A stretch of DNA of 38,706 nucleotides, from assembly GCF_000243235.1 (NCBI RefSeq), contig NZ_JH594606.1:1124676-1163381 (forward strand), read 5' to 3'. The DNA is from Gillisia limnaea DSM 15749. GTDB lineage: Bacteria; Bacteroidota; Bacteroidia; Flavobacteriales; Flavobacteriaceae. Positions 8,305 through 17,122 of the stretch are shown one piece after another (position 1 is the stretch's first letter; the number at the start of each line of letters is the position of its first letter). Made by a program: the position numbers and the translations under genes. The notes beneath the pieces were generated by a model. That model worked only from the letters and a program-made list of their open reading frames with translations. It was not told where the DNA came from and searched no databases.

Positions 8305-9093
8305 ATGTTAGAATTTTTAAAGCCTATTTCTGAAAGTCATTCGATTAGTAGAGCCGTAGCATCTGTTTTCATACCACAAGCTTTTTTAAAACCACAAGAT
8401 ATCTTTGAAAAAACAAAAGATGTTGAAGGCTTTAAAGGTTATCCTAAAAAAGGAATGATGAAAGCAACTACTATAAATATTAACAATAACAGTTTAGGAA
8501 TCTCTAACGAACAAATCAAGGGTTTTATATTTGAAAGTTACGATGATAAAGGTTCGATAAACAATGTTTTTAAATTAGAAAATAGCAAAGAGAATCAATC
8601 AATTCTTTCATTAGAGAATAGAAAGTATAAAGATTGGGATACATTTAAGAACCAGTTAGATTCAGATTTAAATTCGTTTTCTGGTATGAATGACTTTTAT
8701 GTTGAAGCTATTAGTTTAAATTACAGAGATGAATTCATATGGACAGATAGAAATTCATCTATTCCTGTTGCTGATATATTTAATATTGATTCAGAACTTT
8801 TAAACAAGAAGTTTTTATCCTCTAAAAACGGAACTTTAGTTTTAGTTTCCCAAGGGAATGAGGATAATGGTTTATCTTACGAAGAAAAAACAGAAATTTC
8901 TTTTAATAACGATATTAAAAGAATAATAATTGACCATCAATACGCTCAAAGGTTTGGTGATATCAAATTATTTAGTAACTTAAACAAAGATAAGAATTTT
9001 AGTTCCCTTTATGATATTGCGCATTTAGAGAATAAAAAAATTCTTAAAGATATATTGACTGTAAATAGTCAGAACTTAATAAAATTAAAGTAA
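8305..9093 (+). CDS. TIGR04255-like protein, first gene of a plus-strand operon
   Basis: 262 residues, no signal or membrane segment, so cytoplasmic. Layout resembles TIGR04255: an N-terminal strand pair (SISRAVASVFIPQAF), a middle F-x-L...Y-x-W block (LENRKYKDWDTFKNQL), a central I-x-L-x-Y-R-D-E-F segment, and a C-terminal H-x-x-x-K...F/I block (IAHLENKKILKDILT). TIGR04255 proteins are sporadically distributed and of unknown function. It starts the only plus-strand gene group in the array and is followed 2 bp later by 9096. The family assignment is from remembered pattern and is moderate. Confidence 0.6.
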   Translation: MLEFLKPISESHSISRAVASVFIPQAFLKPQDIFEKTKDVEGFKGYPKKGMMKATTININNNSLGISNEQIKGFIFESYDDKGSINNVFKLENSKENQSILSLENRKYKDWDTFKNQLDSDLNSFSGMNDFYVEAISLNYRDEFIWTDRNSSIPVADIFNIDSELLNKKFLSSKNGTLVLVSQGNEDNGLSYEEKTEISFNNDIKRIIIDHQYAQRFGDIKLFSNLNKDKNFSSLYDIAHLENKKILKDILTVNSQNLIKLK

Positions 9094-9095
9094 TT

Positions 9096-9599
9096 ATGGC
9101 ATTATTAACTAGTTTGTTTACTTTAAATCCAGAGGTCGAAAAGTTTAGCTTTTTAAATAGAACTAATATCGAAATGGAAAGTGTTTATCTTGAGGAAGAA
9201 GTTATTGATTTGAAATATACTTATCACTTTACAGGATTGTTAAGTAATGAAAAATCAGATTTTTTAAAAAGACAAATTTTAGATTTTTTCAATTCTCCTG
9301 ATGAAAACATTAAGATATCTGCAGATGTACTAGCTCAATGTTATTCTTTTATAGATAACCTTTATCCAACTGTTTTAGAACATTTAGAAATTGATGATGT
9401 TTACAGTACGTCTTATGGGACTGTTGTTTTTGATTGGGAAAAAGATGTAGATAATGCTTTTTCATTAGAAATTGGTGCTAAAGAACTTGGTTATTTTATA
9501 GAAGTGAATGGAACCGATGATAAACAAGTAGACTCCCTTATATTAGATGAATCGAAAAACGAATTACTACAAGATTTATCTAGTTTTTTATCAGTTTAA
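9096..9599 (+). CDS. Hypothetical acidic protein, middle gene of the operon
   Basis: 167 residues, strongly acidic, with no signal peptide or membrane helix. A compact cytoplasmic alpha/beta protein that I do not recognise. Features: a repeated LEEEVIDLKY / LEIDDVYSTSYGTVVFDWEKD beta pattern in the middle and a C-terminal amphipathic helix (ESKNELLQDLSSFLSV). It begins 2 bp after the TIGR04255-like gene and its TAA abuts the next ATG (9600), so translational coupling across all three genes is likely. This suggests subunits of one complex, or a toxin/antitoxin/effector set. Confidence 0.65.
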   Translation: MALLTSLFTLNPEVEKFSFLNRTNIEMESVYLEEEVIDLKYTYHFTGLLSNEKSDFLKRQILDFFNSPDENIKISADVLAQCYSFIDNLYPTVLEHLEIDDVYSTSYGTVVFDWEKDVDNAFSLEIGAKELGYFIEVNGTDDKQVDSLILDESKNELLQDLSSFLSV

Positions 9600-10154
9600 A
9601 TGCCCGTTCTAATACCTAAAGAAATTGCCGATGATGAAATTTTGGTTCATTATATTTTTGACCGAAATTTCAAAAACAAAATTATATCAATAGAAAAATT
9701 AGTTTCTAAAGATATTTTTTTGCCAAATAAGGGCGGTGTTTCTTTACAGCGAAATTTTTATTGCAAAGAGAGTAAATGTAAAGAATTTGCAAAGGGTGTT
9801 GCTATTGGTAAAGTTTATATAGGTTTTATTGTTTTCAGAAAGTCGCATTTTGAAAAGGTGAAGCAAAATTATATTCTAAATGAAAGAAAAGAATTTGAAG
9901 CTGATATTTTTTCTACACCTTTAGATGAACATTTCCAATATTTACCTAAAGAAATGGAAGTATATTTAGATACTCCTGGAAATCCTGCACACGCTGATTT
10001 AATTTATGAAAATCCTGCGTTAAAAGAAAATGAAAGTCCAAATACTGCAATAAGGTCTTTTTCAAGAAAGCTTTCAAAAGACTGTAAACTTATTATTGAT
10101 AGTAGCCCATTGTCTGATTCTTTTGATGATGATGAATTCAAGAAGGTGGTCTGA
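9600..10154 (+). CDS. Hypothetical protein, last gene of the operon
   Basis: 184 residues, cytoplasmic, unrecognised. The first half is basic and beta-rich, with two nearby Cys in NFYCKESKCKEF (a possible metal or nucleic-acid contact). The second half carries PGNPAHADLIYENPALKENES and a charged tail (SDSFDDDEFKKVV). The HADLIY segment recalls the 'HA' motif of small hypothetical proteins paired with phage or defence genes, but I make no family claim. Starts directly after the stop of 9096-9599 and ends 10 bp before element E8. Confidence 0.65.
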   Translation: MPVLIPKEIADDEILVHYIFDRNFKNKIISIEKLVSKDIFLPNKGGVSLQRNFYCKESKCKEFAKGVAIGKVYIGFIVFRKSHFEKVKQNYILNERKEFEADIFSTPLDEHFQYLPKEMEVYLDTPGNPAHADLIYENPALKENESPNTAIRSFSRKLSKDCKLIIDSSPLSDSFDDDEFKKVV

Positions 10155-10164
10155 AATGTTTGCC

Positions 10165-10223
10165 AACGTTTAGGGTATGGTGTCGTATCTGACGTCAGGA
10201 AGCTATGCACTATACCCATTGTT
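10165..10223. repeat. att-like element E8 (short, 59 bp)
   Basis: Only 59 bp, in the usual size range of integron attC sites. Arms tagggtatggtg and cactataccca pair. Keeps AACG...TTGTT ends. Opens the next interval with key gttgggtagc, answered by gctacccaac at 11850-11859. Confidence 0.88.
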
Positions 10224-10242
10224 GGGTAGCGTTTTTATTATT

Positions 10243-11835
10243 TCATATTTCAGGTAAGAACTGTTTCAGTGCTGCAATAAGCTCCGTCTGCCTACTGCCC
10301 TTTAATAAACGAACTAATAGTTTTCCATATTCTCCATTCGCTAAGCCGAAAGTTCCTGAAAGTCTATTTGGAAGTGATTTCCGATTATATATTAACAGTA
10401 GCTGTTCTAGATTCCTTTTATCAATTGCTGTTTGAAAAGCCACTCTTGTTTCTTCGTACGTTGCAGGAATATCAATTCTGCCAATTGTAGTACTAAGACC
10501 ATCTTGTAAGCCTTGTTCTGAATTAGATTCCTTTGAAAATGCTCCGAGTTGATATTCAATTATTTTTTCAGCTTTTGACGAAACCTGCACATCAAATTCA
10601 GCAGTCAAAGAGGCTATTAAAAAGTCAATTACTTCATTTACTTTGGCGTTAGCGTCCATTTCTAAATGCTCAGAGATTATTCGAAGTACAGGTTCTATAC
10701 AGAATAAATTTTCAACTTCCGCAACAGATATTGTATGAATATTATAACCTGATAATGCTGTGATTTCCGCAGTTTCTTTATAGTCACTGTCAATTATGCC
10801 ATGAGCGGTTAAATGATGAAGAGATGCATTAGCTCTGAATGCTTTTGTAGCTTCAATAACTTTATCGCCTCCACCTCTTGGTATAATATGGTGATTAGGA
10901 TAAACTAATTGGTAAACAGTAGAATCCAATTTACCACTTTCACCTTCGCAAAAAATTACATCTTTTCTATTCCCGATTATTTCAAGCATTAAACCTTCTG
11001 GTAAATCTTCGTCAACAGGTGTCTCTTGCCAAATCCATTGATTATTACCATTGTACTCTTGAATCCATATCTTCATGGCATCAGTTCTTGATGCAGCAAA
11101 ATCTAGATCATGAGTGATGTAAATCAGTAGTTTGTTTTGAATATGCGATTCAATTTGATTCCATAATTTGTCAACTAGCGACTTGTGTAAGTGAATCTCA
11201 GGTTCATCTATGATAATTATAGAATTTTCAGGAATACATAAACATTGACCAATTAAATACAACATAACCCGTTCACCATCACTCATTTCTTGACCATGAT
11301 ATTCATCTTGCCCTGTCTTCTGAGCCATTACTTTTCCATCGGCAAATGAGACTGCTCTATGTGGCATTATTGTGTTCCAAAGATAAATAATTCTGTCAAT
11401 AGGCGCATCAGGTACTCCTGTATAACTTTCACTTTCTCTTGCAGCTAGGGTATAATCTCTGTCTCTTTCAGCTGATTTAGCAAAAAGTAAAGAAAGAAGT
11501 CTTGAATAGTCATTTAATAAGAAAGTAGCAGGTTTTTTACCCCACCTTGTATTCATTTTCTGTCCGATATTAGCATGTTGGTCAGACCTTCCAAATAAAA
11601 GTTCCTTTTCTGCCTGTTCAAGGTTTTTAATTTCAGCATAGTCAGGAATGTTTAAAGCTTTTTGGGCACTTATGCGATGAACTGTGCAAGAATTTTGGGT
11701 CAATTCCTCAATTCGAACACCTAATCGAGTTTTACCTGAACCATTTGCTCCAATGAGCACAATATTATTTTCAGTTGTAATTGTTTCTTGCCCATTGGTT
11801 CCATTTCTATCTGGAAATATTATATCGTAACTCAT
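10243..11835 (-). CDS. PARIS-like ATPase-DUF4435 fusion
   Basis: 530 residues, cytoplasmic. The N-terminal SMC/ABC-type ATPase has Walker A GANGSGKT at 29-36, signature MSDGERV at 184-190, Walker B IIIIDEPE at 206-213 and H-loop THD at 241-243. From about 290 a DUF4435 TOPRIM-like nuclease domain follows, with acidic residues at E298 (CEGES) and D349/D351 (IIDSDY). ATPase plus DUF4435 is the composition of the PARIS anti-phage system (AriA plus AriB), here in one polypeptide. The family model is that the ATPase senses a phage anti-restriction protein and releases the toxic nuclease. It is shorter than typical PARIS fusions, so an independent ATPase-DUF4435 family is possible. Sole gene of its interval. 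Confidence 0.82.
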   Translation of the reverse strand: MSYDIIFPDRNGTNGQETITTENNIVLIGANGSGKTRLGVRIEELTQNSCTVHRISAQKALNIPDYAEIKNLEQAEKELLFGRSDQHANIGQKMNTRWGKKPATFLLNDYSRLLSLLFAKSAERDRDYTLAARESESYTGVPDAPIDRIIYLWNTIMPHRAVSFADGKVMAQKTGQDEYHGQEMSDGERVMLYLIGQCLCIPENSIIIIDEPEIHLHKSLVDKLWNQIESHIQNKLLIYITHDLDFAASRTDAMKIWIQEYNGNNQWIWQETPVDEDLPEGLMLEIIGNRKDVIFCEGESGKLDSTVYQLVYPNHHIIPRGGGDKVIEATKAFRANASLHHLTAHGIIDSDYKETAEITALSGYNIHTISVAEVENLFCIEPVLRIISEHLEMDANAKVNEVIDFLIASLTAEFDVQVSSKAEKIIEYQLGAFSKESNSEQGLQDGLSTTIGRIDIPATYEETRVAFQTAIDKRNLEQLLLIYNRKSLPNRLSGTFGLANGEYGKLLVRLLKGSRQTELIAALKQFLPEI

Positions 11836-11856
11836 AGTTTTTTCTTAATGCTACCC

Positions 11857-11979
11857 AACGGTTAGTATATGAAAAGTAGGCGGTTTCGAAGCACCAAACT
11901 TTCGGTTAAGCACAAAGTTTGATACGAGCCACAAGCTTTCAATTTACTGCTGTTTCGCCTATTTTTTATATCCATTGTT
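11857..11979. repeat. att-like element E9 (class C)
   Basis: Arms tatatgaaaagtaggcg and cgcctattttttatatc. Opens the next interval with key gttatgtggc, answered by gccacataac at 13693-13702. Its GTTA end contains the stop codon of the gene at 11978-13678. Confidence 0.92.
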
Positions 11980-13678
11980 ATGTGGCGTTATTAATCTTTT
12001 TGTTCATCTTTTTTGATAATTTATAAAATTCCTCAAAATAAGTAGAGTCATATTTCAAGTCCTTTTTAAATTCTTCCAAATACATAGCTTTAAGTCTATC
12101 TTTTGCAGATTTTCTTTCATCTTTGTCTTCTGATTGAAGGGCAAAAACTAATTCAGAGTTTTCATTATTTACTTTACTTTTTATAAAGTCGGGTAAAAGA
12201 CCTTCAACACATCTATATCCTGGTTTATCAAGTCCAATTGAGAAATAATCCTCCTCTTTTAAATATCCCGCTTTATCAAAATTTGCCTTTACGTTTGAAA
12301 CGGCATCTAAGTCAATGGTAACAATTAACTTGTTGAATCTTTCCTTAATAAATTTTAAAAGTACAGGATTATTTAAAAACCCAAAACCGCCATATGGATA
12401 AAGTTCTCCATCAAATTTTAATCTGTTCTCTCCGTGGCGAGTGTCCCGAAGTATATTGAAATACTCAACATCTATAGCGCCTTCCAATAATATTATATTG
12501 TTTTCTTTGCTAAAAAAAGCTTCTTTTAAACTCTCAAATTCCGGACCAACCATCCCTAGTGCTAACTCAAATGGTTCACGCCAATTTTCATCTTTCACAT
12601 TTTCAATGATTGATTCTCTTGTTTTATTCCGGACAATATTCCTTTTAACTAGAATGTTAGATTTTGGATTATGGTGACTTAATAAATATGGACTATGCGT
12701 TGTGGCAATAACTTGTATTTCCAACTCTTTACTTAAATCTTGCAAAATTCTACCAAATTCTGATTGTGCGGAAGGATGCAAAAATGACTCTGGTTCTTCG
12801 ATTATTACGATTGGCGTTATTTTATTCGATTCGTCATCTTGGTCAATTAAATTTTTAGCATTAAAAATACTACTCAATATTAAAGTTCTATTTTTTGTTC
12901 CGCTTCCCCAATCTTCAAGAGGTAATTCGAAGTTCTTTTCACCAAGTGATATCTCATATGGTATTTGCTCGTAGTTCATATCAAAACCACTAAATGTTAA
13001 ACCTACTTCATATTTTTCTTGTAATCTACCTACTAATTCTTGTAGTTCGGATTTATGAGCTTGAATGGCTTTTGATAATTCCTTGTTTATTTGAGTAACC
13101 TTGTTTTCAATAGATTCCTTTGTTTTTACGTTTAAGTTATCTAATTGACCGTGTTGCGTTCTTCTATACGGATTAACAGGTTGTGTAGAGTTATGAAAAA
13201 CAATTACTTGTGCGAAATGGATTCTTCTTAGTATTTCACCAACTTTATAGTTGTCAGAAACTGTTTCTTCATTCACAATGATTTTAGTAGTACTTTCTTT
13301 TGGATTAGGATTAATATTTATTTCAATCGTCAGAAGAGTGTCCTCAACATTATGTTCTTGAGGGTCGTCTTTTTTATCGCTCAAAAAGACCTTCAAAAAT
13401 TTTATTAAGCCAACATCAGATATTTTATCAAGTTGTACTCTAATAGTCAATGAAATATTTTCTTTTGCAGATTTCGATTTCCACACAGGAAAATCACTAT
13501 TGTAGTTAATCCTATTACGATTCATCATTGGTCTCTCCAATGCATTAAGTATCGCTCTAATTATATTAGATTTCCCTGAATTGTTTTTTCCACATATTGC
13601 AGTATAAAAATCCTCAAACTTAATTAAGCAATCTTCGAAAGACCTGAAATTTTTTAAATGTATATCTTTAATTTTCAT
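11978..13678 (-). CDS. OLD-family ATPase/TOPRIM nuclease
   Basis: 566 residues, cytoplasmic. RecF/SMC-type N-terminus MKIKDIHLKNFRSFEDC; Walker A GKNNSGKS at 30-37; signature-like DWGSGTKNR at about 257-265; Walker B IVIIEEPE at about 290-297; H-loop TTHSPYLL at about 327. The TOPRIM domain has E399 (LLEGAIDVEYF) and DLD at 456-458 (TIDLDAV). This is a class 1 OLD protein (as in P2 Old and GajA), a nicking or cleaving nuclease used in phage defence. No UvrD-like GajB partner is present, so it is solitary. The TAA stop lies inside the GTTATGTGGC end of element E9, so gene and recombination site overlap. Confidence 0.88.
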   Translation of the reverse strand: MKIKDIHLKNFRSFEDCLIKFEDFYTAICGKNNSGKSNIIRAILNALERPMMNRNRINYNSDFPVWKSKSAKENISLTIRVQLDKISDVGLIKFLKVFLSDKKDDPQEHNVEDTLLTIEININPNPKESTTKIIVNEETVSDNYKVGEILRRIHFAQVIVFHNSTQPVNPYRRTQHGQLDNLNVKTKESIENKVTQINKELSKAIQAHKSELQELVGRLQEKYEVGLTFSGFDMNYEQIPYEISLGEKNFELPLEDWGSGTKNRTLILSSIFNAKNLIDQDDESNKITPIVIIEEPESFLHPSAQSEFGRILQDLSKELEIQVIATTHSPYLLSHHNPKSNILVKRNIVRNKTRESIIENVKDENWREPFELALGMVGPEFESLKEAFFSKENNIILLEGAIDVEYFNILRDTRHGENRLKFDGELYPYGGFGFLNNPVLLKFIKERFNKLIVTIDLDAVSNVKANFDKAGYLKEEDYFSIGLDKPGYRCVEGLLPDFIKSKVNNENSELVFALQSEDKDERKSAKDRLKAMYLEEFKKDLKYDSTYFEEFYKLSKKMNKKINNAT

Positions 13679-13699
13679 AGGTACGTTTTAATGCCACAT

Positions 13700-13818
13700 A
13701 ACGTCTCGTATAAAAACAGTGCGGTGACCGGCGAGATTGTCCGCAGGACAATCAGCGCAGCAAGCGAGCACGGAGTTTAGATTTGGGACTGATTTAAGCA
13801 TTGTTTTTATATGTTGTT
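13700..13818. repeat. att-like element E10 (class A)
   Basis: Arms ataaaaacagtgcg and gcattgtttttatat; inner gattgtcc-gca-ggacaatc. Opens the next interval with key gttagccttc, answered by gaaggctaac at 14717-14726. The end contains the stop codon of 13817-14110. Confidence 0.92.
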
Positions 13819-14110
13819 AGCCTTCGTTTTCATCCGATAAATCTTCTTCTCTTATTGCATTTATATTTGCCAATGAATTCATTAAATTTTCCAGTTCTTC
13901 ATAAAATGCAACTAGTTTGTTAAGATTTACATCGTTAGTTCCTTTGAACTGTTCAATATCAAAACTATATGTATCTCCTATATCGAATGCTTCATCCATA
14001 TCCTTCAATTCCCCAGTCATTGCTATATTCAGCGAATGAGTAATTAAATCTTCTCTAATAGAAATTAAATATTTATATGTACTTATAATGTTTTCTCTAT
14101 ATGCAGTCAT
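13817..14110 (-). CDS. Small helical protein, second gene of a pair
   Basis: 97 residues, acidic, predicted mostly helical (NIISTYKYLISIREDLITHSLNIAM, VNLNKLVAFYEELENLMNSLANI), no signal peptide. It follows 14113-14700 with 2 bp spacing, so translation is probably coupled. The acidic, helical character would suit an antitoxin or immunity partner, but no DNA-binding motif is seen and I do not recognise the family. Its stop TAA lies inside the GTTAGCC end of element E10. Confidence 0.65.
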   Translation of the reverse strand: MTAYRENIISTYKYLISIREDLITHSLNIAMTGELKDMDEAFDIGDTYSFDIEQFKGTNDVNLNKLVAFYEELENLMNSLANINAIREEDLSDENEG

Positions 14111-14112
14111 AG

Positions 14113-14700
14113 TTATTGATTGATTAAACTTTTCCCAAAATCCGTTTTAGATTGAAACATAACAATTTCTATTGCCCTTAATTTGCTTATTCGATAATCA
14201 AAACTTTCCTGAATTATCTGAAAAAGTTGGTCAAATTCTTTTTGGTTAGTTATTCTTTTTAAATCTTGAATATAATTCAAATAAGCCGTCGGTTTGCCTA
14301 TTCCATAAGTGCTTTTTTTACCAGTCAGAAATTTGAAAATTCGGCTGTCCCAGATTGCATATACTTCTGGGCGAATAAAATGAAGAAGTTTTGATAAACC
14401 TACAAGAGAATTATTAATGCTATTTTTTAAAATGTCTAACTCGGGTGCGGTTAAAAGATATCCTTTCTTTGCTTGGTTTAGAAGTTCTAAAACTTTGGGT
14501 AAATTTTCTTGGTTTAAAGAAAGAATTGTCGGCATCCAACCATATACAAAATGACTTGAAATAATCAGATGATGTTTTTCTATCGTTTCTATTTGTCGAA
14601 AATATTTAATGAATTCCGAATATGTATTGATGTAAGAATTATTATCTACCGAAAATTCTCTTAATTCCTCTTTTATTAGTTTTAAATTTAATTCTTTCAA
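14113..14700 (-). CDS. Hypothetical cytoplasmic protein, first gene of a pair
   Basis: 195 residues, no signal peptide or membrane segment, lysine-rich. Distinct segments are HHLIISSHFVYGWMPTIL (about 43-60), LSKLLHFIRPEVYAIWDSRIFKFLTG (about 102-127) and a basic C-terminal helix. The 'KLLHF..P..Y.IWDSRI' segment recalls proteins of HhH-DNA-glycosylase shape, but without the catalytic Lys/Asp signature I do not assign it. Upstream partner of the 97-residue acidic gene; together they are the sole cargo of this interval. Toxin-antitoxin or defence pair is inference from size and pairing only. Confidence 0.62.
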   Translation of the reverse strand: MKELNLKLIKEELREFSVDNNSYINTYSEFIKYFRQIETIEKHHLIISSHFVYGWMPTILSLNQENLPKVLELLNQAKKGYLLTAPELDILKNSINNSLVGLSKLLHFIRPEVYAIWDSRIFKFLTGKKSTYGIGKPTAYLNYIQDLKRITNQKEFDQLFQIIQESFDYRISKLRAIEIVMFQSKTDFGKSLINQ

Positions 14701-14723
14701 CTGTGTTTTTTTTAATGAAGGCT

Positions 14724-14846
14724 AACGTCTCATATAAAAACTGTGCGAGCTTGCCGGCGATGATTGTCCGCAGGAAAATCAGACGCTGCAAACGATCACA
14801 GACTTTCGATTTAAGATAGGTTTTAGCATTGTTTTTATATTTTGTT
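14724..14846. repeat. att-like element E11 (class A variant)
   Basis: Close to E22 (shared gcttgccggcga...aaaatcagacgct core), forming a class A subgroup. Opens the next interval with key gttgtacaac, answered by gttgtacaac at 15418-15427. Confidence 0.9.
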
Positions 14847-14864
14847 GTACAACGTTTTGTATTA

Positions 14865-15401
14865 CTACCTTAAGGTTAATTCAATCAGCTTCTGAAATTC
14901 CTTTGCAGCTTGTTGGGAATTATGCTCTCGATATTTGTTATCATCGTTGAAATAAAAGTCCGCCATTTTTATTTCTTTTTCTGATCCTTTCTTCATCAAT
15001 TTTACCTCGTAAAAATCGTAGTGGACGTTTTCCTTCTCAACTTTGAACTCAGAACCAAAAATTATTTCCTCCTTTGCCTCCAATTCCCGCCAAACTGCAT
15101 CTAAATCCGTTTCCTTTCTGTCAGAAGTTTCACAGCAATTTATTTCTTTTACATACGATCCGTTTGCTTCTTTCCAGATTAGAAAAGATCTAATGCTACC
15201 AATTTTGCAACTGCACTCACCGATAATTTCACAGCCTATACATCCAGTTTTGTAGATCAGAACTTTGTCAGCGGCGGTATTGATTAGCAAATTCTGGGCA
15301 TAGGAATTTACTGAGCTATCAACAGTTTGGAAAGTACGCTCCTGAGCATTAGAAAATCCAAAAAACATTATAAAATTTATAATTAAAAAGTAGTTCCTCA
15401 T
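14865..15401 (-). CDS. Secreted Cys-rich protein of unknown function
   Basis: 178 residues. Signal peptide 1-19 ends SNAQ. The mature part has a Cys cluster (GCIGCEIIGECSC, then NCC about 30 residues on), which could form disulfides or bind metal in the periplasm. The C-terminal half is charged and helical (KMADFYFNDDNKYREHNSQQAAKEFQ overall, quoted in part). I do not recognise the family. Sole gene of its interval, whose right-hand boundary is broken by the IS1182 insertion 25 bp upstream of the start codon. Confidence 0.7.
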   Translation of the reverse strand: MRNYFLIINFIMFFGFSNAQERTFQTVDSSVNSYAQNLLINTAADKVLIYKTGCIGCEIIGECSCKIGSIRSFLIWKEANGSYVKEINCCETSDRKETDLDAVWRELEAKEEIIFGSEFKVEKENVHYDFYEVKLMKKGSEKEIKMADFYFNDDNKYREHNSQQAAKEFQKLIELTLR

Positions 15402-15429
15402 ATTCGATTGGCTAAATGTTGTACAACGG

Positions 15430-17122
15430 CAGTCTGTCTAAAAACCTACGTTTACTGCCAATTATGGGCCAAAATAAGCTTTTTAACCGTGGGATTAGGA
15501 GTAGGGCTGAAATTAGGGTTTATAGTATCATTTGAATATAATGTCCTAAAAATGGCTTTGTAAGCCTGGATTAAGACAGATAAACAAAGAATCAACTGAG
15601 CATACATCTCCCGGAACCCTTTTTTACCCATCAGACTTAATATTCGTTTGAGATTGTAGGCTATAAAGATAAAGCCTACATCTGCAGAGGCTCGTTTCTT
15701 TCCCTTTTTGGAAAGGATATGATCAAAACCCCATTGCCGCTTTATAGTTCCAAAGGGATGCTCTACAATGGCTTGCCTTCGGCGATAGAGTTCAGGATCA
15801 GCCTCCATATTTCTTTTGTTCTCTTCATAAACCGGAGTGTATATGTTCCTTGCCAGGAGTCTCCCGTTTTTGGCCGTGGTGCATAACTCCCGCACCGGGC
15901 ATCCGTTACATGCTTTTGTTTTATACTGTTTAAATTCAGACTGATTGGATTTTCCCCGGTGGTTGATGTAAAAGTTCCCATTGGTTTTCAGAAAATGATT
16001 CTCAGGACAGATGTAATGATCTTCTTGCGCATCGTACACAAAATGTTGAACATTATATCTGGTGTCCGGTGCATTGGAGGCCGTGGCAGGAATGGCAACC
16101 AGGGTTTTAATCCCTAAACCCCGGGCGATTTCCAGTTCAGAACCTGTATGATAGCCTTTGTCAAAAAGAGCGGTGAAATCAGTGTTCCCAAGAATAGATT
16201 TCGCCCTTCTCACCATAGCTCCCATCGCTTTTTTATCATTATGGTTTGTGACTTCATAATCGATGGGGATGCAGTGCTGCGCATCTACAGTAGACTGTAC
16301 ATTGTAGGCTACCTCTGTAATATTGCCCCGGAGAATCATCTGACGGCTTTCCGGATCAGAGGTTGAAATTTGTGATTCTCCTGTTTCTTCCAATTGTTGT
16401 TTCAGTTTTTTATAGCCTTCTTTTCTGCCGGTGTGAATGTCGCTATTCTTTTGGGCTTCCTGCTTTTCAGCCTCCCCATCGGCCCTGGCGATATCCTGGT
16501 TGTACTGCTCCAGCTTGTTGTCAATATACTGCAGGTGCCTGTCAATTTTTTTAGTGTTGAAATTGTTTTTTTGCTGTTCTGTGCCCGAAGTTTGGTGCCG
16601 TCACCGGCGATGATCTTACCGCCAATCAGGTTAAAGTTCCTGGCAAGTTGCACTGTGGCACGAAAGACCCTTTTTAATGGCATCGGGATTGTCCTTTCTG
16701 AAGTTGGCAATGGTATTGTGATCCGGGGAAAGTTGTTCAATGAGCCACATCATTTCAATGTTGCGCCTGCATTCCTTCTCCAAAATCCGGGAGGAACGTA
16801 TCCGGTTCAAATACCCATAGATGAACAATTTGAGCAGTACCGCAGGGTGATAAGCGGGTCTTCCTCCTTCGGGAAAGCGTACCTTAAAACCCATTTTTTC
16901 CAAATCAAGGCTGTTGACAAAGAGCTCGATGGCACGGACTTCATTCTCTGTCTCAATACTTTCTTCTAATGAAACAGGAAACAAAGCAGCTTGTTTCCGA
17001 TCTTTTCCTATAATAAATTTCATAGCATGAAGATAACCCAAAGTTACTAAAAAGAACGAAAACGATCCTGAAAAAGTAGTCAACAAAGTTGTTAAGAAAA
17101 AGGAAGGTTTTTAGACAGTCTG
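15430..17122 (-). mobile_element. IS1182-family insertion sequence, complete
   Basis: 1693 bp. Terminal inverted repeats are cagtctgtctaaaaacct at the left and cagactgtctaaaaacct at the right (reverse complement), with one mismatch. Flanked by a 4-bp direct repeat ACGG (15426-15429 and 17123-17126). Markedly more GC-rich than its surroundings. Lies at the same point of a class-F element as the partial copy at 1-604. Confidence 0.93.
15452..17023 (-). pseudogene. IS1182 transposase, frameshifted
   Basis: DDE-type IS1182 transposase read from MKFIIGKDRKQAAL at 17023 to KKLILAHNWQ at 15452. Complete domain order: N-terminal DUF772-like part, central DDE region (GDGTKLRAQNS, STVDAQHCIPIDYEV, DKGYHTGSELEIA), then CNGCPVRELC zinc-like part and VEHPFGTIKRQWGFDHILSKKG near the C-terminus. 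The frame breaks twice: a T5 run near 16671 (T4 in the copy at 1-604) and an A7 run near 16567. Both lesions are homopolymer indels, so either a recent loss or sequencing error. About 520 residues when joined. Confidence 0.85.

Noticed and set aside
10205..10435. 76-residue plus-strand frame
   Set aside because: Antisense to the end of the ATPase-DUF4435 gene, whose domain motifs are clear.
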